From: Caldilineales bacterium | GTDB lineage: Bacteria; Chloroflexota; Anaerolineae; J102 | Direction of reading: 5' to 3' | Length of the DNA stretch: 37,895 nucleotides | Assembly (NCBI GenBank): GCA_019695115.1 | Contig: JAIBAP010000057.1 | Coordinates: 1 to 37,895 of the forward strand | Part shown: piece after piece, positions 24,101 through 30,733 of the stretch | How positions within the stretch are numbered: position 1 is the first letter of the stretch | Layout of the letters: every line of letters starts with the position of its first letter | Translations under genes and position numbers: made by a program | The notes under the pieces: generated by a model | The model's input: only the letters and a program-made list of their open reading frames with translations | Told to the model about the DNA's origin: nothing | Database searches by the model: none

Positions 24101-24264
24101 TCAATGCCATCGATGCCGGTCTGAACCTGGCCGCCGGGCTGCACCCCATCCGTATCGACTATTTCCAGCGCGGGGGCGGCAAGGCCCTGGAATTCTTCTG
24201 GCAGCCGCCGGGCCAGCCCTTCCAGCCGGTGGCGCCGCAGTATCTGCGGCCGGCTGCGCAGTAG
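21184..24264 (+). CDS. GT39-like glycosyltransferase with repeat-derived loop and C-terminal PA14 domain
   Basis: A 1026-aa protein. The first 140 residues have about four membrane helices not present in ordinary GT39 enzymes. Residues about 137-250 are hydrophilic and encoded largely by repeat arrays (21594-21750, 21832-21916). The GT-C domain proper begins at about 252, with catalytic-type D278-E279 in GIFIDETNTALDALR. A soluble region follows the last helix at about 640, and residues about 885-1020 are PA14-like (GLLGTYYSGSDWSG ... LDADDGVRLTVDGQ ... PIRIDYFQRGGGKALEFFWQP). PA14 domains bind carbohydrate, so an outward glycan-binding role is likely. Palindromic repeats at 21414 and 23009 lie in frame in two loops. 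The ATG abuts the vapC stop and there is no separate promoter or Shine-Dalgarno, so expression probably depends on read-through. Confidence 0.85.
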   Translation: MIREPARLHASTIVLTGITTLAALVFALLGAWRLPDPTTRLQGAILLAAGVVLANYSFWRVEKEWPRPDPAPAIEPGVGARSPRPYVRIAGIILLALGLGLTIWALLDIWGKAFVWNQTGRWLLGLILMLAGLYLVGRRTEDGDQRSEIGGQRLVLSGAEGSEGGDQIPNNQSPITPPSLRPSLSASLPPAPPLPFYGPLPSGYKLRALGLDEDPPEVRDQRLEIGSRGDANPQSPISTLQSPLPRWLEITLVLAILLAAIFFRLYKIQSMPPGIFIDETNTALDALRIMEGRPDSLYGTGWFETPNAFAYLQLAVIKLLGTTVAAIKVQSILPGILTVLALWLLARELFGPLPAIFAAAFLAFNRWHFNMSRWGWNEVYPPLIQVLSVYFIVRAARRRSWGDWAMAGFVLGLGMYTYLSIRLAVLAIGAYLVYRALIERGFLRRNWQGLAIFAAIYALTFAPLAFTYYKDPFTFLNRSQQVSILNDVRSAGGDLAPLQESVKRHLLMFHVAGDTNGRHNLPGAPMLDPITGAFFVLGLGWAVWKWRDHRRVLSLIWIAFTLLGGILSQLAEAPQAYRTLAVTPAIALLCADVYDLALRGLFAPLRQRRGRGEVTSPLPQTSPLRWAIGGVAVAGLLIVAWLNYSFYFGRQANDPGVYIAFSPLETTVAREVLAKRDDHRLYLSPRLYYFAPLRFLAYEPTQPYGIKIGAWQRSPFQRLGGGLEQPSYRLADPASDLPLPDLGGDSASFLVDLHFEYVLDHFRYFYPGTTSEIVRDRNGGPLYLSISIPGNEITALQAHNRADQAAEIKGIYIPASGQYTLEAPSPARLLLDGQALEPGPHFLGKGLHAIEISDLPVDLPADAPILTWQSPSGAGPIPDAALFRLPPSGQGLLGTYYSGSDWSGPALMQRLDPMLVASWPDPEPIFGPFSTSWTGELLVPADGYYPFHLDADDGVRLTVDGQMVGESLNPDTVNAIDAGLNLAAGLHPIRIDYFQRGGGKALEFFWQPPGQPFQPVAPQYLRPAAQ
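21414..21442. repeat. In-frame 29-bp perfect palindrome (GTAGGGGCGAGGT type)
   Basis: CGTAGGGGCGAGGT (21414-21427), a single C, then the exact reverse complement (21429-21442). It encodes GVGARSPRPY between two membrane helices. The same unit recurs at 23009-23041, with an extra half at 23044-23057. Confidence 0.92.
21594..21750. repeat. Composite in-frame repeat block: heptamers, a 24-bp motif, heptamers, octamers
   Basis: Seven heptads (GCGGAGG, ACGGAGG, ACGGAGA, TCAGAGA, TCGGAGA, TTGGAGG, GCAGAGG) at 21594-21642; a 24-bp motif at 21643-21666 starting CTTGTCCTGAGCGG; more heptads (TCGGAGG, GCGGAGA, CCCAATA, ACCAATC, CCCAATA); then five octamers (CCCTCCCT/CCCTGCGT) at 21711-21750. All are translated as one polar loop (EDGDQRSEIGGQRLVLSGAE onward). 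Confidence 0.88.
21832..21916. repeat. Two in-frame heptamer arrays of opposite type
   Basis: GAGGTCA, GGGATCA, GAGATTG, GAGATTG (21832-21859), a 15-nt gap, then CCAATCC, CCAATCC, CCAATCT, CCACTCT, CCAATCC, CCACTCC (21875-21916). The second is roughly the complement of the first. They encode VRDQRLEIGSRGDANPQSPI and beyond, directly before the GT-C domain. Confidence 0.9.
23009..23057. repeat. In-frame 33-bp perfect palindrome plus extra half-unit
   Basis: GTGGTAGGGGCGAGGT (23009-23024), one A, exact reverse complement (23026-23041); ACCTCGCCCCTACG follows at 23044-23057, identical to the right arm of 21414-21442. It encodes GRGEVTSPLPQTSPL in a loop. Confidence 0.92.
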
Positions 24265-24273
24265 AGAAGGTGG

Positions 24274-24306
24274 AGGTGCGACGCACTTTGGAAGTGCGTC
24301 GCACCT
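24274..24306. repeat. 15-bp perfect inverted repeat, 3-nt loop
   Basis: AGGTGCGACGCACTT (24274-24288), TGG, AAGTGCGTCGCACCT (24292-24306). It begins 10 nt after the glycosyltransferase stop and ends 10 nt before the extended -10 of the antitoxin gene. No T tract. It is probably a dispersed palindromic repeat and may also act as a weak terminator or antitoxin operator. Confidence 0.88.
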
Positions 24307-24315
24307 GTGAATCCA

Positions 24316-24324
24316 TGCTACAAT
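24316..24324 (+). promoter_or_regulatory. Extended -10 for the orphan antitoxin gene
   Basis: TGCTACAAT, a TGn extended -10, 25 nt before ATG 24349. The -35 region falls in the palindrome and is poor. A protein binding the palindrome would overlap the promoter. Confidence 0.5.
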
Positions 24325-24348
24325 GCAGCCAGACTGACCCCACCAGAG

Positions 24349-24672
24349 ATGAACATGAGCACAATCAGCATCGCCGATGCCAGTCGGCGCTTCTCGCAGG
24401 TAGTCAATCGGGCGGCCTACGGCAGTGAAGTCGTGGTCTTGACATCGCGGGGCCAAGCCAAGGCGGTCCTGCTGGGTATGAGTGCATTCCAGGCGCTCGT
24501 TGGGATGGGCGAATATGCCAATCGCCCGTTGTTGCCATTCGAGACGCTTCAAGATCAATTCAGCGCGGCCTTAGCTGAAGCTGGATACGATTCCCGCGAG
24601 AAGATCGTCGACTTAGTGCGCGATGTGAAGCGCGAAATGTCTGCCGAACACGAACAGGCAACAGGTGCATGA
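24349..24672 (+). CDS. Phd/YefM-family antitoxin, no toxin partner
   Basis: A 107-aa protein with the Phd/YefM fold signature at the N-terminus: STISIADASRRFSQVVNRAAYGSEVVVLTSRGQAKAVLLGMSAFQAL. The C-terminal half is polar and flexible, the usual toxin-neutralising part. ATG 24349 or 24355 may be used; the ribosome binding site is weak. No toxin gene follows. Instead the stop overlaps the start of the 1259-aa glycosyltransferase (ATGA), exactly where a toxin normally sits. It may be a remnant of a toxin-antitoxin pair, an anti-addiction gene, or an autorepressor adopted to control the glycosyltransferase. Confidence 0.85.
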   Translation: MNMSTISIADASRRFSQVVNRAAYGSEVVVLTSRGQAKAVLLGMSAFQALVGMGEYANRPLLPFETLQDQFSAALAEAGYDSREKIVDLVRDVKREMSAEHEQATGA

Positions 24673-27600
24673 ACCGCCTTCTCTACCTTCTCCTCGCCCT
24701 CCTCCTTGCCGCCATCGGCCAGCGCTGGCTCACGCATGGCGGCATCCCGCGCGACTCGCTCATCCTTTTCGTCATCGCCGGCGTCATCTTCGCCACGGTC
24801 TCGCAGCGCCCGCCCGCCTGGCCGCAGTTGCCGCCGCGCCGCAAATGGATGTATATCGGCATTGGGCTGGCCGGGGCGGCCCTGCTGCTGGTGGGGATAG
24901 CCAGCACACAGTTCTGGCAGGGGCAGTTCAGCGGCTGGGCTTTCTGGCTGTGGATCATCGCCATCGTCCTCTTCCTCATCGCCATCTTCCTCGACCTCCC
25001 CTCGCCCAACCCGGCCGGGGAACAGGAAGCCGGGCGGGCGTGGCGCGACGGCGACCCTTCGCTACACCCAGGGCAGGCCCTCGACCGCCGCTGGCTCATC
25101 GGCCTGCTGGCCCTGATCCTGATCGTGGCCATTGCCGTCCGCTTCTACGCCCTGGGAACCTACCCCAACGGCTGCCAGTCGGACGAGTGCAACAACGGGT
25201 TGGACGCACTCAAATGGCTGAGTGGACAGCCGTATCTGCCTTACGCCGAGACCAACGAGGGCCAGGCCACCCTCTTCACCTACTTCATCGCCCTTTTCAT
25301 CAGACTGTTCGGCCAGAGCGTGACCACCATGCGCGCCGTCTCCGCCCTGGCCGGCTCGCTCACCGTCCTGGCCTTCTACTTCCTGGCCCGCGAACTCTAC
25401 GGCCAGCGGCTGGCCCTGCTCACGGCCGCCCTGCTGGCCGCCGACCGCTGGCACCTCACCTTCAGCCGCATCGTCTACGAACTGATCCTGATGCCGCTGG
25501 TCTTGTCCTTGCAGATCCTGTTCCTGGTCAAGGCTCTGAAGACCGGGCGACGCCGCTGGTGGGGGTTGGCGGGGTTGATGCTGGCCCTGGGGATGAACAC
25601 CTACACCGCCTATCGCCTTGTCCCCATCTTCACCGGTCTCTATTTCCTCTACTGGCTGATCGCCCATCGCCAGCGCATCCGCCGCGACCTGGAGGGGATG
25701 ATCGTCTTTGCGGCGGGCGCGGTCGTGGGCGTGGCTCCGCTCGGCGTCTACATCATCCGCAACTGGAACGTCTTTCTCTCGCGCATCAACCACATCTCGG
25801 TCTTCCGCGATGTCGAGGCCGCCGGCTCGTATGCGCCGCTATGGTCGAACCTGTTCAAGACGCTGTACATGTTCAACTGGCAGGGCGATGTGGCGGCGCT
25901 GAACAACCTGCCCGCCGCCCCCTTGTTGCAGGCCATCGTCGCCGTGTTGTTCGTCCTCGGCATGGCTTTGGCCATCCGTTGGTTCTGGCGCGAGCAGCCC
26001 TTCCTCTACCTGGTTTGGTTCGGGGCCATTGCCAGCGTGGCCGTGCTCTCGGTCGCACACGAGGCCCCCACCGCCCGCCGGCCCATCGGCCTGGTCCCGG
26101 TCATCTACCTGCTCGTCGCCGCCGTCTTCCAGCAGATCTGGTGGGCCTGGGAGAAGGGATGGGGCGTCAAACGCTGGCGTCCGCTGGCCGTTGGGCTGGC
26201 CGGGCTTGTCATCTTCGTCATGGCGGCCAACCTCAACACCTATTTTCGGGTGCAGGCCGTCAGCCCGGAGGTGTGGGGCGCCTACAGCCCCAACGAATCG
26301 GCCGTGGGCGAGCACCTGGCCGAGATGCCGCCAGAAACGCGCATCTTCATGACCCCGCAATACACACATCATTCGGCGGTCAAATTCATCGGCGGCCCGC
26401 ACGACATCACCATCCTCAACCTATCCGAGCACGTGCCCCTGCGCCAGGACCCCGGCGGCGACGTAGAGTACCTGCTCGAACCGGTGGATGAACGTCTGAT
26501 CCCCCTCCTGCAGCAGCTCTATCCCAGCGGCAGCTACGAAACCCACACCGACAAATTCGGCCGGCCGCTGTTCCTCACCTATGACGTTTCTCGCGCTGCC
26601 CTCGACGCCGCCCGCGGCCTGCAAACCGCCTACGCCCCGCTGGGAGAACAAGCCGCCCCGCCCGCACCCGGCCCCCAGGTGCAGGCCATCGACTTCGACT
26701 TCGCCGCCACCCCCGCCCCCCTCCCGGCCCCCTTCCAGGTCGAATACCAGGGCGCCCTCCTCGTTCCCGGCTACGGCGACTACACCTTCGAGTTGCTGGA
26801 CGACGGCGGCGAAGCAACGCTCTACCTGGATGAGGTCGAGGCGATCACGGTGCGCAACGGCAGCAAACAAATCCAGCGCACCCTCCCCGGTGGCTTCCAG
26901 GGCTTGCGCCTGGTCTATCGCGCCGACGCTCAACCCGGCAAGCTGCGGCTGAGCTGGGCGACGCCGGCCAACCCCACCCTCACCGCCATCGACCCGGCCT
27001 CGCTCTACACCCTGCCCGGCGCCTCGAACGGGCTAGTCGGCTACTACTACGCCAGCCCCGACTGGTCGGGCACGCCCAGCCTGATCCAGCGCGACCTCTT
27101 CATCCTGCCCAACAACTCCCTGCGCGAACCGTTCTCCATCCGTTGGGTGGGCAAGGTCGCCGCCCCCACCGCCGGAACCTACGTCTTCGGCGCCCGTTCG
27201 GACGATGGCTCGTTGGTCGCGGTCGATGGCCAGTTGGTGGTCGATAACAGCGGCTCGCACGGCTCCGAATACCGCGAGGGCGTGATCGACCTGAGTGAGG
27301 GCTTTCACGACATCGAAGTCAAATACAACGAGCTGGGCGGGTCGCGTGACATGCAACTCTGGTGGCAGCCCCCCGGCGGCGGCAAGACGATCATCCCCAG
27401 CGCCTATCTCTACCCGGCGGAAGACGAACTACCCGCCGGATTGGTGCTGCCCCCGCCGCCCACGCTGGAGACGCCGCTGGTGGCCGTCGAGCCGGAGACG
27501 GGCGCGATCATCGAGACCGCCCCACCGGCTGAACCCGCCCCCGAACAACCCGCCGCAGCCGCCCCGGCCGTAGCTTCACCGCTGGGCGATTTCCCCGCCG

Positions 27601-28448
27601 TGGAACCGGCCGTGCTGTGGACCTTCGGAACCTGCGGCACGACTGAGGATCAACTGCAAAAACCCATCGGCGTGACCGTCGACCGGGAGGGCAACGTCTA
27701 TATCGCCGACATGGTCGGCAATCGCATCGTCAAAATCGGCCCCGACGGCCAGTTCCTGGCTGCCTGGGGCGAGAAAGGCGAGGGACCGGGCCGGTTCACC
27801 GAGGTCTTCGACCTGGAAGTAACGCCGCAGGGCGAGATCGCCGCCCTCGACGCCGTCAACCAAGTCATCTCGCTGTGGTCGCCAGAGGGCGAGTTCCTGC
27901 GTCAGTTCGGCGCCGAGCTGACGACCTACCGGCCGCGCGGGCTTGGCATCGCCGCCAACGGCGACTTCATCGTCGCTGACACGGGCGGCGCACGTATCCT
28001 GCAGGCCGACGCCAACGGCCAACTCATCCAACAATTCGGCGGCCCAGAGGACGAGCTTGGCCCCGGCCAGCCGACCGACGCCACCCTCAGCCCCGGCGGT
28101 TTGCTGTTCGTGGCCGAGCCGATCGCCGGCGCATTCTGGAAGGTGGACCCGTCCAGCGGCCGCCGCGAGCGTTTCCCCGGCCCACTGGCGAACACGATCG
28201 AGTCGCCGCACCTTGCCATTGCCCCGGACGGACGCATCTTGCTGACAGACCCCGAAGGCGGCCGCGTCCTGGCCCTGACGCCGGATGTGCGGCCGCTGGC
28301 GCAGTTTGGGACGCGCGGGGCCGCACCCGGCCAGTTCGGCCGCCCTGTTGGCGTCGCCTTCGGCCCGGATGACGTCATGCTCGTGACCGACCCGGATCTG
28401 TGCCGGGTGACGGCCTTGAGCACAACGGCCTTGAGTGGGACGCCGTAG
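24669..28448 (+). CDS. GT39-like glycosyltransferase with PA14-like modules and NHL propeller
   Basis: A 1259-aa protein, translationally coupled to the antitoxin by an ATGA overlap. Three to four N-terminal helices precede the GT-C domain, whose catalytic-type pair is D172-E173 (NGCQSDECNNGLDALKW). After the last helix at about residue 525 comes a soluble stretch, a PA14-like half (about 670-780, YGDYTFELLDDGGEATLYLD) and a clearer PA14 domain (about 785-920, GLVGYYYASPDWSG ... ARSDDGSLVAVDGQLVVDN). A Pro/Ala/Glu-rich linker and an NHL propeller (about 980-1255, VTVDREGNVYIADMVGNRIV) complete it. The outer part should bind carbohydrate and possibly protein. It is the only protein here with both module types. 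No repeat arrays interrupt it. Confidence 0.87.
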   Translation: MNRLLYLLLALLLAAIGQRWLTHGGIPRDSLILFVIAGVIFATVSQRPPAWPQLPPRRKWMYIGIGLAGAALLLVGIASTQFWQGQFSGWAFWLWIIAIVLFLIAIFLDLPSPNPAGEQEAGRAWRDGDPSLHPGQALDRRWLIGLLALILIVAIAVRFYALGTYPNGCQSDECNNGLDALKWLSGQPYLPYAETNEGQATLFTYFIALFIRLFGQSVTTMRAVSALAGSLTVLAFYFLARELYGQRLALLTAALLAADRWHLTFSRIVYELILMPLVLSLQILFLVKALKTGRRRWWGLAGLMLALGMNTYTAYRLVPIFTGLYFLYWLIAHRQRIRRDLEGMIVFAAGAVVGVAPLGVYIIRNWNVFLSRINHISVFRDVEAAGSYAPLWSNLFKTLYMFNWQGDVAALNNLPAAPLLQAIVAVLFVLGMALAIRWFWREQPFLYLVWFGAIASVAVLSVAHEAPTARRPIGLVPVIYLLVAAVFQQIWWAWEKGWGVKRWRPLAVGLAGLVIFVMAANLNTYFRVQAVSPEVWGAYSPNESAVGEHLAEMPPETRIFMTPQYTHHSAVKFIGGPHDITILNLSEHVPLRQDPGGDVEYLLEPVDERLIPLLQQLYPSGSYETHTDKFGRPLFLTYDVSRAALDAARGLQTAYAPLGEQAAPPAPGPQVQAIDFDFAATPAPLPAPFQVEYQGALLVPGYGDYTFELLDDGGEATLYLDEVEAITVRNGSKQIQRTLPGGFQGLRLVYRADAQPGKLRLSWATPANPTLTAIDPASLYTLPGASNGLVGYYYASPDWSGTPSLIQRDLFILPNNSLREPFSIRWVGKVAAPTAGTYVFGARSDDGSLVAVDGQLVVDNSGSHGSEYREGVIDLSEGFHDIEVKYNELGGSRDMQLWWQPPGGGKTIIPSAYLYPAEDELPAGLVLPPPPTLETPLVAVEPETGAIIETAPPAEPAPEQPAAAAPAVASPLGDFPAVEPAVLWTFGTCGTTEDQLQKPIGVTVDREGNVYIADMVGNRIVKIGPDGQFLAAWGEKGEGPGRFTEVFDLEVTPQGEIAALDAVNQVISLWSPEGEFLRQFGAELTTYRPRGLGIAANGDFIVADTGGARILQADANGQLIQQFGGPEDELGPGQPTDATLSPGGLLFVAEPIAGAFWKVDPSSGRRERFPGPLANTIESPHLAIAPDGRILLTDPEGGRVLALTPDVRPLAQFGTRGAAPGQFGRPVGVAFGPDDVMLVTDPDLCRVTALSTTALSGTP

Positions 28449-28579
28449 ATCAGATAGAAGTCATCCTGGCGGCCGTCGTCTCGGCGCTGACGAGAGGCGC
28501 CTGACGATAGAGGCCGAAGACCTGCCCGCCCACCGTCCTGACGAGACGATCGCGGCCGCCGGCTGCCCTGGCCCCCTGT

Positions 28580-28622
28580 TTGCGCCAGCGCAAAGACGGA
28601 CGCGACAAGGCTGGTGTATACT
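28580..28622 (+). promoter_or_regulatory. CRP/FNR-type box and -10 of the DUF1858 gene
   Basis: TTGCGCCAGCGCAA (28580-28593) is a symmetric TTGCG-n4-CGCAA box. TATACT (28617-28622) lies 30.5 nt from its centre, so the box is centred near -42 from the expected start. This is the class II activator position, and no -35 is needed. Sequence and geometry match those at 30536-30577 and 30629-30670. Confidence 0.7.
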
Positions 28623-28643
28623 GGCAGACACATGGAGACCGCG

Positions 28644-28826
28644 ATGACGACCCCTGCTCTGACCGAATTGACCGTGGCCGAGCTGCTGGCGCGCTGGCCG
28701 CAGGCCATCCCTGTATTCCTGCGCCGCCAGATGGCCTGCGTAGGCTGCACCATGTCGCCCTTCGAGACCCTGGCCGACGTCACCGCCGTCTACGGCATCC
28801 CCCTGCCCGGCTTTGTGGGCGAATAA
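28644..28826 (+). CDS. DUF1858 redox-disulfide protein
   Basis: A 60-aa protein of the DUF1858 family (also seen at the N-terminus of RIC/ScdA proteins and beside hybrid-cluster proteins). It contains the redox pair C32-x2-C35 (ACVGCTM) after the family helix LTVAELLARWPQAIPVFLRR. ATG 28644 is chosen because GGAG lies 6 nt upstream; ATG 28632 would make the mRNA almost leaderless. The likely role is thiol redox or metal handling in Fe-S metabolism under NO or oxygen limitation. It shares its promoter type with DUF2249 and ric further on. Confidence 0.88.
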   Translation: MTTPALTELTVAELLARWPQAIPVFLRRQMACVGCTMSPFETLADVTAVYGIPLPGFVGE

Positions 28827-28860
28827 TAGATCGGTAGGCCCCATGTCCTAACTCGATGCC

Positions 28861-29346
28861 ATGGTCCACAAGATGAACACAGCCCGTCCCACGGAAATCG
28901 ATGCACTTGTCGCTCGGTTCTTTTCCGCGTTTGACAACCGCGGCGGACGCGTTCCCGACTTCGATGGCCTGTGTGCTATGTTCTCTCCCGGCGCTGTGGT
29001 GGTTTCGCACAACGGCATCACGCCCACTGTTTCCTCACCTGAGCAATTTGCGGCCCCGCGCGTCGCATTGCTCACCAGCGGCAAACTCGTCGAGTTCCAC
29101 GAGTGGGAGCAAAGCTCGGAAACTCTCTTCTTCGGAACTCTAGCTACGCGCCGGTCATTCTATTCGAAATCCGGTCTGCTCGCTGGTGCGACATACACCG
29201 GAACAGGGACGAAGTTCTTCCAGTTCGCGCTCTTTGCTGAGGGCTGGCGAATAGTCGCCCTCTCGTGGGTGGACCATGATGCCAATCCTGGCATTACGGA
29301 GGTGTTAGGCGGCGCTTCTCGAAGCCCCATCTTCGTCGCGCCTTAA
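28861..29346 (+). CDS. NTF2/SnoaL-like protein
   Basis: A 161-aa protein (ATG 28861, or 28873 giving MNTARPTEIDALVARFF). The pattern of an N-terminal helix, a pocket strand (MFSPGAVVVSHNG) and a C-terminal sheet (KFFQFALFAEGWRIVALSWVDHD) is that of DUF4440/SnoaL-like cone-shaped pocket proteins. These include isomerases, hydrolases and binding proteins, so the substrate cannot be inferred. Its base composition is less GC-rich than the flanks and no repeats are present, suggesting separate acquisition with the next gene. Confidence 0.65.
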   Translation: MVHKMNTARPTEIDALVARFFSAFDNRGGRVPDFDGLCAMFSPGAVVVSHNGITPTVSSPEQFAAPRVALLTSGKLVEFHEWEQSSETLFFGTLATRRSFYSKSGLLAGATYTGTGTKFFQFALFAEGWRIVALSWVDHDANPGITEVLGGASRSPIFVAP

Positions 29347-29408
29347 ACTGCGTGCAAGGCATAGCAAGCCACTTCACCCTGCAAGAGCAAATAAGGAGAA
29401 TCATCGGT

Positions 29409-29972
29409 ATGAAGAAGATATCGGTATTCAACCACGTAACCATTGACGGCCTCTTTGCTGGGCCTAATGGAGAGATCGATTGGTTCCAAGCCGTCCATGA
29501 CGACGAGTGGAACAGGTATGCCCAGGAACACGCTGACCTGTCACATAACACACTGATGTTCGGTCACACTACCTACAGAATGATGAAAGGCTGGTGGCCC
29601 ACGCCTGTTGCAAGGCAAATGGATCCACATATGGCTGAGGTAATGAACAATAGCCCCAAGATTGTGTTTTCAAGACGGCTCAAAAGTGCCAAAGATGAGC
29701 CGCATTGGAAGAACATCAGGGTCTTCCATCACATAGACCTGGACGAATTACAGGCCCTCAAGAGAAAGGAGAGCATCACCGTTCTAGGCAGCGGCACGAT
29801 CGTCCAACAGATGGCAAATCTCGGGCTCATTGATGAATACTTGCTAGTTGTTGTGCCAATCATTCTCGGAAAGGGTAAGCCCCTGTTCAAAGGCGTTGAC
29901 AAAGCAAATCTGAGACTCGTAGAGGAAAAGGCATTTGGGAATGGTATCGTATTGTTGCGCTACCAAGCGTAG
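29409..29972 (+). CDS. Dihydrofolate reductase-like (RibD C-terminal family) protein
   Basis: A 187-aa protein starting MKKISVFNHVTIDGLFAGPNGE, with AAGGAG 13 nt before the ATG. It shows the family features: strand and turn VTIDGLFAGP near the N-terminus, LMFGHTTYRMM, IVFSRRL, and the nucleotide-loop VLGSGTIVQQM followed by DEYLLVVVPIILGKGKPLF. Such proteins reduce pterin, flavin-precursor or other small substrates with NAD(P)H. Members outside riboflavin synthesis are of unknown function and often stand alone, as here. Lower GC than the surroundings suggests transfer. Confidence 0.9.
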   Translation: MKKISVFNHVTIDGLFAGPNGEIDWFQAVHDDEWNRYAQEHADLSHNTLMFGHTTYRMMKGWWPTPVARQMDPHMAEVMNNSPKIVFSRRLKSAKDEPHWKNIRVFHHIDLDELQALKRKESITVLGSGTIVQQMANLGLIDEYLLVVVPIILGKGKPLFKGVDKANLRLVEEKAFGNGIVLLRYQA

Positions 29973-30054
29973 TTTTGGAGAGCGCCCCCGCTTTGCAGCC
30001 ACGAAGCCCAACTCGGTCCGATCTTCGGGCAAGCAACAAGCGCCCCCGATGTGC

Positions 30055-30213
30055 TCAACACGCCGGTTTCTCCCGTCCAAAAATGAGCCGCCCACGCGCA
30101 TCGGGGGTGCACCTGGCCCTATCCCCCTGCTCTTTCCACCAGAGGCGGTCGAGGAGGAACCCTTCCTCCCAGACCGCCTCTGCCGCGTCGTAGGCACGCT
30201 TGACCCGGATCAG
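30055..30213 (-). pseudogene. DUF488 N-terminal fragment
   Basis: Directly behind the DUF2249 stop, another frame reads IRVKRAYDAAEAVWEEGF and LLDRLWWKEQ. This resembles the conserved N-terminus of DUF488 proteins (IRVKRVY... followed by G-R-x-LVDRLWPRG). Only about 30 residues match, the family is about 115 aa long, and no ordinary start codon exists; a CTG overlapping the upstream TGA is the only candidate. It is best read as a decayed gene that was once coupled to DUF2249. The remaining bases to 29973 show nothing. Confidence 0.45.
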
Positions 30214-30446
30214 GCCGCCGGCCGACCGATGCGCACCCGCCATGCCTCCGGCCCCTGCTCCAGGTAGTCCCAGGTGAACTGGCCTGCTAGCTCGGCCTGG
30301 AACTGATAGAACAGCGGCCTGGGATTGTGGTCGTTGACCAGGACAAAACCCTCGCCCGGGGCCAGGGCCTCGAACTTCTCGAAGATGAGGGGGTGGCGGT
30401 GCATGGGGTGGATGGTGCGGATGTCCAGCGTCGGTTCGTTGCTCAT
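30210..30446 (-). CDS. DUF2249 protein
   Basis: A 78-aa protein with AAGGAG before its ATG (30446). Family features: LDIRTIHPMHRHPLIFEKFEAL, then the near-invariant GEGFVLVNDHNPRPLFYQF and the C-terminal WDYLEQGPEAWRVRI. DUF2249 proteins are small, often fused to or adjacent to hemerythrin/RIC and DUF1858 proteins and controlled by FNR/DNR-type regulators. Their biochemistry is not settled. Here it is divergent from ric and has its own exact FNR box. Confidence 0.9.
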   Translation of the reverse strand: MSNEPTLDIRTIHPMHRHPLIFEKFEALAPGEGFVLVNDHNPRPLFYQFQAELAGQFTWDYLEQGPEAWRVRIGRPAA

Positions 30447-30535
30447 GAGGTGCAGACTCCTTGAAGGGGTGAGGGGCAGAGAGGGTGATGGGGCTGCCGG
30501 CCCCGGATAGACCAGGGTGTGACAGGCGTGAGGGC

Positions 30536-30577
30536 ATGATACAACACCTGCGGCCTCCCCTCTTTGATCTAGATCAA
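30536..30577 (-). promoter_or_regulatory. Exact FNR-type box and -10 of the DUF2249 gene
   Basis: TTGATCTAGATCAA (30564-30577) is an exact TTGAT-n4-ATCAA palindrome. On the minus strand the -10 TATCAT lies at 30541-30536, 29.5 nt from the box centre. This is the same class II spacing as at the two other promoters. Confidence 0.78.
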
Positions 30578-30628
30578 GCGCGCGGTTCCGCCACAAAAGA
30601 CAGCACAGGATCCAATTCTCGCGCCTGC

Positions 30629-30670
30629 TTGCGCCAGATCAAAGACGGACGCCCGCGCCTGGTGTAGGAT
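30629..30670 (+). promoter_or_regulatory. CRP/FNR-type box and -10 of the ric operon
   Basis: TTGCGCCAGATCAA (30629-30642) combines the left half of the 28580 box with the right half of the FNR box. The -10 TAGGAT (30665-30670) begins 29.5 nt from its centre. The downstream bases AGACGGACGC and CTGGTGTA are shared with the DUF1858 promoter, so the two promoters look duplicated. Confidence 0.72.
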
Positions 30671-30733
30671 GGGGCTGTCGACCGAGATGAAAAGTCCAAC
30701 GTCTGACTTCGCCAACACACCACGAGGATACCC

